DNA of 64,000 nucleotides. Source: Raphanus sativus (taxonomy: Eukaryota; Streptophyta; Magnoliopsida; Brassicales; Brassicaceae). Position 1 is the stretch's first letter; each line of letters starts with the position of its first letter. This document shows, piece after piece, positions 12,465 to 22,384 of this stretch. Under the pieces are notes generated by a model. The model was given only the letters and a program-made list of their open reading frames with translations, ran no database searches and was not told the origin of the DNA. The DNA lies in contig NC_079514.1 in assembly GCF_000801105.2 (NCBI RefSeq), forward strand, positions 33,405,075 to 33,469,074, read 5' to 3'. A program made the position numbers and the translations under genes.

Positions 12465-13348
12465 TTTTTTTTCCGTCGAAGAAAATATATTAAAACGGGC
12501 CAAAAACCTAACAAATTACAAAGCCCATCGAATTCAGGCCCAACAAACCAACCCAAACCAAGCATACCGCCCAAACTCACTAAACCAACGAAAACCCTAG
12601 CTAAACCGGTGGTACCAACGCTTGCCGCCCCGCCGATCTTGCAAAGCAGAGAGAGAGCGGACACGTGTGATCATCCTCATCGATGAGGGACACGTGTCGC
12701 GCAGACCTTCACGCCACCACCGATACTAGCTCACACCAGAGACTCACCGTCGGTTCACCGGACACACCGGATCTCCGAATCTCCACACCTTACCAACCAC
12801 GAGCATCTACGATCTCAAAGGCGACCGTTTCCAGAGAGAATCAAACGCCACTGCGCGATTTCGTCCGCCGTCCTTTACCCCAACAACCCAAAAGATAGTC
12901 GTCGCATGCTGAGAACATCTCCGTCCACCGACGAGATCTCAAAACCACCAGATCAAGAACTAAAACCGCAGAGACGCGAAGAAAACGAAAGAGAAACCAA
13001 TAATAAAAAAACAGAACGGAAGAAAACGAAACCCTAAAAGACTAGGGCCAAAAGCCGGCGGCGTGAAGCTGTGAGAGCCCTCACTCCCCGGAAGCAAGAA
13101 CCAACGCCGGCGGAACTGAAGGAGCTTCCCCGGCCCGGCGACAAGAAGCGGCGTCGACGGAGCTCTGTTAGCCTCCGTCTCCCGGAAAGGTGAACGCTAG
13201 TGACTTGTTCTCAAGGAAAAACAGACTCCGGCGGCGGGACGGACGCTCATGCGCCGACCGACCGCCGGAATCTAGATCCACTTTCTCTCTCTTCGCTCTC
13301 TTCTCTCCAAAAATAATAGTCTATCTCGTGCTCGGAATATTCTCCTTT
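12465..13348 (-). mobile_element. GC-rich poly(A) retroposon, about 884 bp, minus strand
   Basis: Flanked by an exact 16-bp target duplication TGATCATTTGCACCAT (12449-12464 and 13349-13364). It begins on the plus strand with a T run, so the element is read on the minus strand and ends in poly(A). The 3' end reads TTTTAATATATTTTCTTCG then ACGG and the A tail. The body is much richer in G+C than its surroundings and has no intact ORF of known family. Size and structure resemble short LINE-dependent retroposons of Brassicaceae such as Sadhu, but I cannot confirm the family. Confidence 0.8.
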
Positions 13349-13464
13349 TGATCATTTGCACCATATTCAAAGATAATATCAAAGGTAAGGAAAATAATCG
13401 ATATTATTTTTCTCTAACTAACTGTCTGCAAATTAAAAAGAAAATATCTGAAAAATAAGTTCTA

Positions 13465-14562
13465 GACGGGGAAGATAAGCTTTTATAGTTTAAAAAAGGG
13501 TGGTAGACTCTCTCCCTTCTCTCCAGAATTATCTTGAGAGTGAGAGCGTCGCGGTGGCCCTTTTCCTTTCTTCCTCCTTTATGTTTCCGGCTACGCACCT
13601 CTATCTTCGATGGTGGTCCGGCTCGACTCCGAAAAGCGTTGGATCTTGTACCATCGGCTTTTCTGGCTTGTGATTCCGGGAGGAGTGGCTTCCTCAGCAT
13701 CTCCATCTCCGGCTATAGGTTTTCTCGGGAATCGGTGGCGTTTTCTGCATCGCTACCGTCGATTTTGTACTCGGTTTTATACCGAGTTTGTTGATTTACG
13801 TCTAAGCGCTTCATTCACAACTCTGCCTCTCGATTTGACTACATTTGCCGCATGCTGTATGTTGGTGATGGAGGATCGATGGTAGGCGGCTTTATTCCTT
13901 GGTGTTGGCGTAGATCTTGTGTAGGGATGATGGATCGTTGTTGAGCTTTGGATTAAGGGTTTCGGTGGTTGTGGTTGTCCCGGTTCCGGTGCCGACGACG
14001 GAGAGAAGTCGTGGCGATGTCTCGGAAGCCGGAGAAGTTGGGTGATTATCGCTTGGACGCGTGGTAGATCTGTTTGCCACGTGATGTACACATGTCGAAG
14101 GAATGTGATCATCCTCTGTTGGGTCTCGTTGGGCTTGTAAATTAGGCCAGTGGGTTGGTGACCCATGTTAATGGGCTAGCGGGTGGCCTTTAAAACCTTG
14201 GTTGTCTCAGCTCTGCTTTGTTGGGCTTTATGTGTTTCTTAATGTTTGTATTTTATGGCCTTTGGCCTTTTAATATAATACTAAGATGGTAAAAAAAATA
14301 AAGTTTTAGACGGGGAGCTTGTGGTCAAGTGGTAAGGAAAAAGACTTGGGATATCACTATATTTCAGGTTCGATCTACCTGTTATGGGAAACTAAGTTAC
14401 ATTTTCCTAGTCACTTTACACGGATATACGGATATGGGTTACTGTATTTCAGCCCATTTGAATACCCGGGAGAGGGTCTATTCGTAGACTGCACCTCCTA
14501 CCTGAGGGTTAAGTCTGTGTCTTTAATAGATCTGGGTTTAACCCTTTCCTTTAATAAAAAAA
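13465..14562 (+). mobile_element. tRNA-derived SINE, split by a later retroposon
   Basis: The RNA polymerase III promoter is recognisable: box A GTGGTCAAGTGGTAAGG at 14321-14337 and box B GGTTCGATCTA at 14367-14377. The body ends in an A tract (14555-14564). The flanking duplication is AAGTTCTA at 13457-13464 and 14563-14570. The first eight bases of the SINE (GACGGGGA, 13465-13472) are separated from the rest (14309 on) by the retroposon at 13473-14300. The SINE proper is about 254 bp and non-coding. Confidence 0.75.
13473..14300 (+). mobile_element. GC-rich poly(A) retroposon, 828 bp, plus strand
   Basis: Flanked by a 16-bp duplication AAGTTYTAGACGGGGA (13457-13472 and 14301-14316, one C/T mismatch) and ends in TTTTAATATAATACTAAGAT, GGT and an A run. 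The 3' end resembles those of the minus-strand elements at 12465 and 33654 (GGCC, TTTTAATATA, then GATGG or GACGG and poly(A)). A GC-rich segment supports ORFs of 86 and 129 codons on opposite strands, but neither has a recognisable domain. Confidence 0.8.
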
Positions 14563-14894
14563 AAGTTCTACTCAGACTTACTTATAAGAACTTACCATTG
14601 GGTTTTCTGCAAAAAAAAAAATTCCTCTAAAATGACTTTTTCATATTAAACCAAAAACTCAAAAATCCACAAGTTAAACTACGAAGTGATAGTCAACCCG
14701 CAATATAGCTCTCAGTCATGTATAGGTGTATAAGAGTGTATCAAACCCTGGTATTAGCTAAACGAAGAGTGTAGTCATGTACCGTTTCTGCTATCGTGAT
14801 TCTTTTTGTTAAAAATCAAACACATTCATTTTTATTTATTTTTTTTCTTTCTCCTCTTCTTTTCTCTGTACTCCCTCCGACACAAGACGACATC

Positions 14895-15141
14895 AGAGCA
14901 TCTCTAGTGTAAAACACCATTTTTTCCTCTCCAAAATGAAGTAAAAGTGATTATGGAGTAAAAATGCTCCAACCCCACTCCATTTCTCACTCCATAATGG
15001 AGTGATGAACAAAAAAAAATTAGATTTATGGAGTAAACTCCATTATGGAGTGAGAAATAAAGTGGAGTTGAAGCATTTTCTACTCCAAACTCACTTTTAC
15101 TCCATTTTGGAGGAAAAAATGGGGTTGGGTTGGAGATGTCC
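14895..15141. mobile_element. Foldback MITE with GAGCATCTC/GGAGATG termini
   Basis: Left end AGAGCATCTCTAGTG and right end TTGGAGATGTCCT are inverted. Inside, blocks of ACTCCATTTTGGAG/CTCCATAATGGAGTG type run in both orientations, giving a long imperfect hairpin centred near 15020. No target duplication was settled and nothing is encoded. Confidence 0.65.
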
Positions 15142-16721
15142 TCAGTCAACCGATTCCTCAGTCAACCGATTCCTCGTCAGTCGAATCAGCCCTAAGGACG
15201 AAGAAGGAGTTGTGGAGATTTCCGATTCCATACTGCTCTTTCACTCCAACCTCGTACTCTTTCATCTTCTCGAGATCTCGCTCATCATGCTTGCTCTCAC
15301 TACATAAGTTTTTGAAACTGAATATTGAAAAACTTAGGATCTGATTGCACTGTTGCGAATTTTTGAAACCTTAGTTCATGTTGTACCTCGAAAATCATGT
15401 GCAGAGCAACGAGGATGAAGAAGAAAATAAATAAATTTAGCAGATTAAAAAATATGTGTTGGATGTTTAATCAAAGAAACACACTAGAATAAACGGGTAT
15501 GATTACCGTTGGTTTAGCTAAGGACCCGGATTCCATGCTAGTAATTCATTTTTTACAAAAATAGAAATTGTTCAAAACAATGTCGTTTTGATTTCAATTA
15601 AAATACATACATTCTTATACACCTATACATGACTGAGATATCGCGGGTTGATCGTCACTTCGTAGTTTGACCTATAGATTTTCGAGTTCGCAGTTTGATA
15701 TGGAAAAAAAAGTAAATCACCTTCAAAGTTTTTTTTTTTTGCAGAAAGCCCTTTACCTTTTACAAAGCTGAATTCTTTTTTCCTTCTAATAGTGATCCCT
15801 TTTCTTTATTTCTTCACAATCCCACTTTCTTTTTGAAAAGTCTCACCCAAATGATAGATGGAAAGTTTAACGATCGTACGACGTACATATCTAAGAATAT
15901 TCTTTAATTGGTTTGATTTTACATTGATTTAACAATGTCTTAGGGTTCGAAGTTTGAACTTTAAACCACAATCTCTTCCTTTTTCTTTGACTGCCCACAA
16001 TCTTCTGTCTTATTTCCTGATTTATTTTAAATGAAATTTTCAAAAATGCCCGACCATTTCGAGCCAACATTTGAACAGAAAAGGATGATTTAATATTGCC
16101 GTAAACTGGTTATACCATGTAAAAAATATCTATGGTTCTATTTCAGAGCAAAAATAACTTGACACCTTTAGGTATGAGGGTTTCTTTTTGATCAAAGGGT
16201 ATGAGGTTCAACTCACAGCCTACATATGCAAAGACTAATTAAATAAAATTATACTAATCATCGAAAATCTTGCACGAAAACTTGTCAACATCGCTAGGTC
16301 AACCAACCAATGTGAAACTCATACCTCTAGCTAACTCTAACTACTAACTCAAATTGGGTTTACGTTACTATCCAAAGATAGTGTGAAATTAATAGCCTTT
16401 AATGATTATATTTTACGAGTATTACATTAGGTTTTGATTATTGGACCGAATTGCATTAAACAAAGCTATTTCTTAATAATTACACGGCAAAGAAAACAAG
16501 TTTAGTTATCAGGAAAAGTTATAGTTATCAGTCAACAGATGGCAGTATATGCCCCCTCTAGAATTATTCCATGGTTTGGAAAATTTCATATATCAATTGT
16601 AAGATAATTACGTTGTTTCTACACCTATTTTCTAAAATTCCAATTTTTATAGTTAAGATACTACTTTATAAAACACTCATGATAAATAATACAGTTTTTT
16701 TGTTGTCTTTGCTAATAAATA
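15142..16721. other. Intergenic, no gene seen
   Basis: AT-rich with scattered motifs. The sequence around 15610-15670 is an inverted, diverged echo of 14680-14730 (TATACACCTATACATGACTG against CAGTCATGTATAGGTGTATA). The intervening DNA, including the MITE, may therefore lie inside a larger inverted-repeat element. Confidence 0.45.
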
Positions 16722-16969
16722 CTCCCTCCGTTTCATAATACTTGATGTTTTAGAAAGATAATTTTATTTCAAATTAGTTGAAGTTTTAAGATTTTAAGGT
16801 TACTTTAACTTTATTGGAAACTGTTCAACCAATTATATTTCACAATCTTTTTTAATATTGGTTAATTGATTTTAAAATTATATCTTTAAAATATTTTTTA
16901 TTAAAAAATACAATTTTCTTAATCTTTGTGCACTATAGTAAAACATCAAGTATTATGAAACGGAGGGAG
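16722..16969. mobile_element. Stowaway MITE (Tc1/mariner type), 248 bp
   Basis: About 31-bp inverted repeats, starting CTCCCTCCGTTTCATAATAC and ending in its complement, are flanked by TA on both sides (16720-16721 and 16970-16971). Non-coding interior. Confidence 0.9.
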
Positions 16970-17960
16970 TATATGTTATAGATCTGATGATACTTTGTTA
17001 AAAAATAAGTAGTAGTTAAAATATAAACTTTTCCCAAAAATAATAATTGAGTTGTTGTTAGGTGGACGGAAGGAATAGAAGGACAGAGTTAAAGATTCAA
17101 GGCTTAGGGACTTTTTCTTGGTCTGCGTTGTTTCCGAGTGGGAAATAATAATGAAGCTCCATAGACTCCACAAATCAACACCAGAATCACGTGCTGATTT
17201 ACACGTTATTCACGTATTTGTTGACAAACACAAAGAAAGCCCAATAAGTGCGCGTTACAGATTAGTAAGACTTTGCAGGACCTGAACTTTCTCTCTTTTT
17301 GCTTTTTGAAAAATAAACTTTCGCTTTACTAAAAAGATCTTTTTGAATGTTCGTTAGTTTTAATTAAAGGTAGACTTTTAGCTATTATGTATTTTTAATA
17401 GCAATGGATAAATTAATAAAATATGAAGTTTAATAATTTTTTATTTTAAAATTACTATTTTGAATTACTAATGAAAATGTTTAGTATAAAATGATACATA
17501 TTAAATTAAGAATATTTTTAATATATTTGAAAAAAAAAATTAATATATAAGAAAGCTCTAAAAAGGTTAATTAGAAATATCATTAATAAATAATGATAAA
17601 ACTTATAATATTCATTAATTTTTGGTGAATTTATTGAAAAGAATGGTAAATGCGTAATTTAGGAATATGTATTTTATGCTCACTGGTTCTGTAATTCTCA
17701 ATTAGTATTTTTTAAATATATACCTGAAAGTATTTGTAGAAGCTTCTTAATTCAGAGAATTGACTAATAATTGATTAATACTTATATTAGGAGGTATAAA
17801 TTTTGAGTTTTACTAAAAGGTAAAATTATACAAAATAATAGAGAAAATGATTACAATTTTTTTTAGTATGGTATAATTAATACTGTTAAGCATGATTGCA
17901 TAAAATATTCAGAATAGTGTAGTTAGACATGAATTTTTATAATACATTTATAATTATTCA

Positions 17961-17996
17961 AAGTAAAATCTTTTTTTTTGTCAACGAAGTAAAATC
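17961..17996 (-). mobile_element. Micro-retroposon: T9 plus GTCAACG with 10-bp duplication
   Basis: AAGTAAAATC is repeated exactly at 17961-17970 and 17987-17996 around TTTTTTTTTGTCAACG. On the minus strand this is CGTTGAC plus poly(A), resembling the 3' ends of the larger retroposons in this window. The duplication is short, so confidence is moderate. Confidence 0.5.
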
Positions 17997-18875
17997 ATTT
18001 ATAATAATTTGTTATAACATGTAATTAACAACATAATTATCCGGCAATAAAAACATACTAAAAAGTATTTATTAGTTAATTATTTATAATTTTCTGATGC
18101 ATACAATCATTATCAACATTAAATACTTTTGTACAACCGATAATTTGCATATTGGACCAATGTTGATATATCTTGAGCCAATGAAGGCTGTCGACATTTT
18201 ATTTATAGTGGCACATGAGTCTTGTTGAACCGCAGTTTCAGTTTAGGTTTTCTACTTCGGCCTAGGTTAATGGGTCTTTAAAATTTAGGGTTATACTCTC
18301 ACTACGTGTCAACCAGTACACTAACCAATAGAACGGTTAATAAATCACATATATACATGTGGTTGTACTTTGTTCTTTCAGTTCTTAGAATATCTCCAAA
18401 TCTATTCTATTTCTATTTAATTTATTTAAAATAGAATTTAGAATTAAATTTAATTTAACCTTATTATATTTTCTATTCCATAATAAAAAATTAAGTCTAT
18501 TTTGTAAATTGAATAATACATTTTTTGTTTGTTTATTGCACTATTTTTATTAAAAAATAAAATTAATTTGAAGTAAAACTAAAATCTATTGTAGATTTGC
18601 TTCATTTTAAAGATAAAGATAAAGTTTTACATTGGAAATGGTTTTATTCATTTTCTTAATTCAGTCATAGCGATTAAGATACTTTTTAAAGTTACACTAT
18701 TAGCATTAACCAGTAAAAACGTAAAAAGCTAAAAAAAAATGTAAAAAGCTCAATATTAATCTTGTTTAATTACAAGAAACTTAAAATATCAATTTCTTAA
18801 AGTGATGCTATATCTTCTTTTTTCTTTAATTTACATCTTCTAGTTCCCCGCACAGAAACGATGATAAATTAATGC

Positions 18876-18943
18876 AAAAGCCTTGCTTTTGTTCAAGAAA
18901 GAAAAAGCCTTGCTTTTGTTCAAGAAAAAAAAGCCTTGCTTTT
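18876..18943. repeat. Short tandem repeat, about 27 bp, 2.6 copies
   Basis: The unit AAAAGCCTTGCTTTTGTTCA followed by AGAAA recurs at about 18876, 18903 and 18929. Confidence 0.9.
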
Positions 18944-19439
18944 TGTTTTGTTTTCTTGTTCTAGCTATAAGTCATGTTTGGTTAAACACTTAAACTTGAT
19001 CAGGTTGATTAATGTTATTCGGTTGTTTTCTACAATTCCGTTCATATGGACACAGCCCCCTCTTAAATTAACTAAAGAATCTTTAATCTTAATAAGTATG
19101 CATTCTATTCTAGTCAGGAGCTTCCCTTAATATTTAACACGTCCAGTATCTGGATTATACCAAAAAAATCTCTGTTAATAGAGGGAAATATATCATCCAC
19201 TATACGTGCGTTATGCATGTGTTCGTATTTATGAAAATAAGATTAAAAACCAAATCTATTATTAAATTCTATATAGTTTTTTATTCAATAATTTTTTTAA
19301 AAAAATATGGCGCCGTTTTTTCCTTACTTGTTGACGCGGCAAACATCTCAGACCTCTAGAAACCAACAAATTATGCAAACAATAAAAAGACCACTTATAA
19401 ATTCAATCATATCATATAATTTATTTCGATCAGTTACAT

Positions 19440-19445
19440 CACGTG
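19440..19445. promoter_or_regulatory. G-box CACGTG in the bHLH promoter
   Basis: A perfect palindromic CACGTG lies about 195 bp before the start codon. G-boxes bind MYC-type bHLH and bZIP factors. By family knowledge this would fit jasmonate control, but binding is not shown. Confidence 0.5.
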
Positions 19446-19501
19446 TTATGCATTATGTCTGGTCAACGTAGTAAAGGAGTGGAAAAATAAAAAAAAGCTA
19501 T

Positions 19502-19527
19502 GCCGCGTCTAGTTGTCAATATATAAA
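19502..19527 (+). promoter_or_regulatory. Core promoter of first bHLH gene: GCCGCGTC box and TATA
   Basis: TATAAA at 19522-19527, about 113 bp before the ATG, is preceded 20 bp upstream (start to start) by GCCGCGTC at 19502-19509. The paralogue has the same box at nearly the same distance (51654-51661, TATA at 51677). Confidence 0.65.
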
Positions 19528-19639
19528 GTAGCACCTGAAAACACTTTCTTTTCGCAAACCTTTAGGACAAAACAACAAACACATCTCTCGATTTGTCTTT
19601 ACAATCTTGTCTTGACTTCGGTTCTTGCTCAATTCCGAC

Positions 19640-20812
19640 ATGGATGCAGACTTCTTCTTAACCGACTTCTCACTTGAAAACATCGATTTCGACTTTAATA
19701 CTTACGAAGAGATGAATGTAACACCTGTTGAAGCGAGCATGCATACACAAAGAGCTCAGTTTTCATCAAATTTTCATCATCAAATGCATCTTGATTTCCT
19801 CAAAGGGAAGCCAAACCCTGCGGAGAAGGAGATGATGAAGATCAACAACAAACCACGAGTTATTTCTTTCGATTTCTCTAGTAATGTTTCTTCTTCTACA
19901 GCTGAGGAAGACATTATTATGGATCGATTGGCTAGCTGTGGAAGCAAAAGAAAAGCATTTTCTTCTACCACAAGATCTCCTGTTCTCGCCAAAGAACATG
20001 TAATAGCCGAGAGAAAGCGTCGTGAGAAGCTGTCTGAAAAATTCATTGCCCTCTCAGCACTTCTTCCCGGTCTTAAGAAGGTACTATCTAGAAACAAACT
20101 TAAAGTGTTAATATTAGTGATAAATATTGTACTTTCGTTTTTATTATAAATCTTCAGTGTGCGATTTTTTAAATCAATAAGTTATTGTCAATTGATTTTG
20201 AGAATATTCAACATCTTATTTTGTTTTTCAGGCGGACAAGATTACGGTTCTTGATGACGCGATTTCACGTGTGAAACAACTCCAAGAACAAATAAGAAAA
20301 CTCAAGGAAGAGAAAGAAGCAAGAAGAGAAATGGAATCCATGATTCTTGTGAAGAAATCTAAAGTGTTCATCGACCAGGAACCTCACCAATCATCTTCTT
20401 GTTCTTCATATCATGAGAAGTTTGATCAACCGTTGCCAGAAATTGAGGCTAAAGTAGTCCAAAAAGAAGTTTTAATCCGAATCCACTGCAAGAAGAGCAA
20501 AGGGTGCATGATTAACATACTAAACACAATTGAGAATCTTCAATTGCGCATCGAAAATAGTATTGTATTGCCATTCGGAGACTCCACCCTGGACATCACA
20601 GTCCTTGCACAGGTGATGCATCTAACAACAATTCTCATTTGCAAATGATATATATTAAATATCATAGTCGATGTATTGTCAGTTATCTAAATTGATGTTT
20701 ATATAAAAATACTAACAAAATAGTTAATATTTTTCTATTTCAGATGGGGAAAGATTTTTCAGTTTGTGCACTTGAGGATCTTGTAAGGAACTTGAGACTC
20801 TCAATGGCTTAG
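19640..20812 (+). CDS. bHLH transcription factor, subgroup IVa (bHLH18/19-like)
   Basis: Three exons: 19640-20080, 20232-20612 and 20744-20812 (891 nt, 296 aa), all phase 0 with GT...AG introns. The ATG at 19640 is the first in frame after the TATA box. Residues 1-110 are acidic and low in order. The basic region HVIAERKRREK begins at residue 120 and carries the H-E-R triad (H120, E124, R128) that reads E-box DNA. Helix 1, loop and helix 2 follow (LSALLPGLKK, intron, ADKITVLDDAISRVKQL), then a leucine-rich coiled extension. Residues of about 200-296 form an ACT-like C-terminal domain (VLIRIHCKKSKGCMINIL). Intron 1 falls exactly after GLKK as in the paralogue at 51933. A nuclear dimeric regulator by family knowledge; Arabidopsis bHLH18/19/20/25 are jasmonate-linked and act in iron-uptake repression and ER-body formation. 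Synteny makes bHLH18 or bHLH19 the likely orthologue, but I cannot choose. No disruption is seen. Confidence 0.92.
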
Positions 20813-21131
20813 TCCTATTTCAAGTTTTAGTAACTGACTACACATTAATGCCAATAGTTCAGCTGTGGAGTTTGAAACGACACCATTTACCTCGATTTGC
20901 TGCCGTTTTACAGTTGTTGTATCACTCTTTAAAGTTTTTTTTCACATGTGCAGTATCACGTGTGTTTGGTATATATATTTTTTTTTCATGTGTGTTTGGT
21001 ATATTTTGGAGGCAGAGTTATTGTCTTCCTCAGGTGTTGAAACTAAAGGGGTTATTTTCCAGAACGACCATTGAGCATTAATGTAAATTGGTACCTTATG
21101 TTGTTGAATATTGCCTTTCCATCTGTAATTA

Positions 21132-21137
21132 AATAAA
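21132..21137 (+). terminator. Possible polyadenylation signal AATAAA
   Basis: AATAAA lies about 320 bp after the stop of the first bHLH gene. It is the first canonical hexamer downstream, but plant signals are loose. Confidence 0.3.
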
Positions 21138-21243
21138 GTAATCAAAAAGGATATTTACTTTGTTCCATAATATGATGATTTTAACTAGAAGCACGAAGAT
21201 TAAGAAAAAGTATTCTTATTAAAATTTATCTAGATTAGATATA

Positions 21244-21504
21244 GGCTGCAACTGAATTGTTAATTTTTGGAATGGAATTATGTGGAATGGCTTATTCCAT
21301 AAATTTTTTCACCATTTGTAAAGAATGAAATGGAATACTCATTCCACCAATTCCAAAAATAAATAGATAAAATACAAAAAGAATCATTCCATAACAAATT
21401 TGATCATGAATGAAAGGAATGAATTTCATTCCATTTTTTGCTCATTCTTATCATTCCATATTTTTCAATTCCAAAAATTCCAAATTGTTTTACCAATTAC
21501 ACCC
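21244..21504. mobile_element. hAT-like MITE, about 261 bp
   Basis: Inverted ends GGCTGCAACTGAATTGTTAA and, on the minus strand, GGGTGTAATTGGTAAAACAA are followed by matching runs of TTTTTGGAATGGAAT type. The flanks TAGATATA and TAGAGTAT look like a decayed 8-bp duplication, as expected for hAT. Non-coding. Confidence 0.65.
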
Positions 21505-22384
21505 ATAGAGTATAAGTGGTGATCATAATAGAAACACTACGAGTGAGTAGGAAAAAAATACCGAGGAATGAAATTATAAGAATGAAGAAGAAGATTATTT
21601 CTTATCAATTTTGCCGAGGAAAAAATTGTTCTATATTCTTTTAAAATAAAAGGAATGAAAAAGAATGGAAAAGAAAAATTATGCCTTATAAATAATAAAA
21701 TAAATTAAGAATAAAAGAAATGTACTATTCCCTTTCATTGGTCACATTTAGACCCAAGTTGAATCAATCATAAATAAATCTATATAATTTGATAGTTCAT
21801 TGCCATAACTCAGTTTCCAGAATTTCGAATACTCGGCCGTGTTCTGGTTCACTTCAGTTTCTGAAGTACTAACTCGTTATCTTAGTTAAATTGTTCAGTT
21901 TATATTATTGTAAAACATAGGAAGTAATAAATAAATGGCCATATATTGATTTATGTACATTAAAACTTGAAATTTAGGTAGTGAATGGCGACCACACAAA
22001 TGCGGAATTCATTGCGGTATTTGCAATAACGCAACATGTGCACTAATCACAAATATAAATTAAAAAGGCGTTTTTGAGAAAAAATAATTGAAATCTGCAC
22101 ACGATTTCCAAAACAACAAAAACAGGCATAAATGTAAAAAATGCACTTAGATGGTGCCAGCATCAAAATAGTAGCAGGCCAACTAAAAATGCATTATACA
22201 ATACATTATAATATTTTTTATTTGAAATACACAATACATTTTTTTATCAACTAAGTACACCGTACACTATAAATTTATTTCTCTTAGATTAATATATTTC
22301 ACCTATATATTTGGTAAGTGTAGGTGATACATATGTTGAATTTATCTAAATATTATGTATTCTAGTATATATGTTTTAAATGTA
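21505..22384. other. Intergenic, no gene seen
   Basis: AT-rich sequence with GGAATG-type remnants next to the MITE and no supported coding region. Confidence 0.45.

Larger units (their letters stand above)
16972..19430. other. Intergenic upstream of the first bHLH gene
   Basis: AT-rich and without supported genes. It holds the micro-insert at 17961 and the 27-bp repeat at 18876. It ends in the promoter features described separately. Confidence 0.5.

Noticed and set aside
12452..12898. Pro- and Thr-rich ORFs on both strands
   Set aside because: Both lie in the minus-strand retroposon and start within or near its T run or flank; no family match.
13777..14166. 129-codon minus ORF rich in Pro, Thr and Arg
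   Set aside because: Lies inside a GC-rich retroposon with no recognised domain and overlaps ORFs in several other frames; probably a composition effect.
16170..16204. GGTATGAGG repeated around TTTCTTTTTGATCAAA
   Set aside because: The duplication is only about 9 bp and the T run is short; too weak to list as an insertion.
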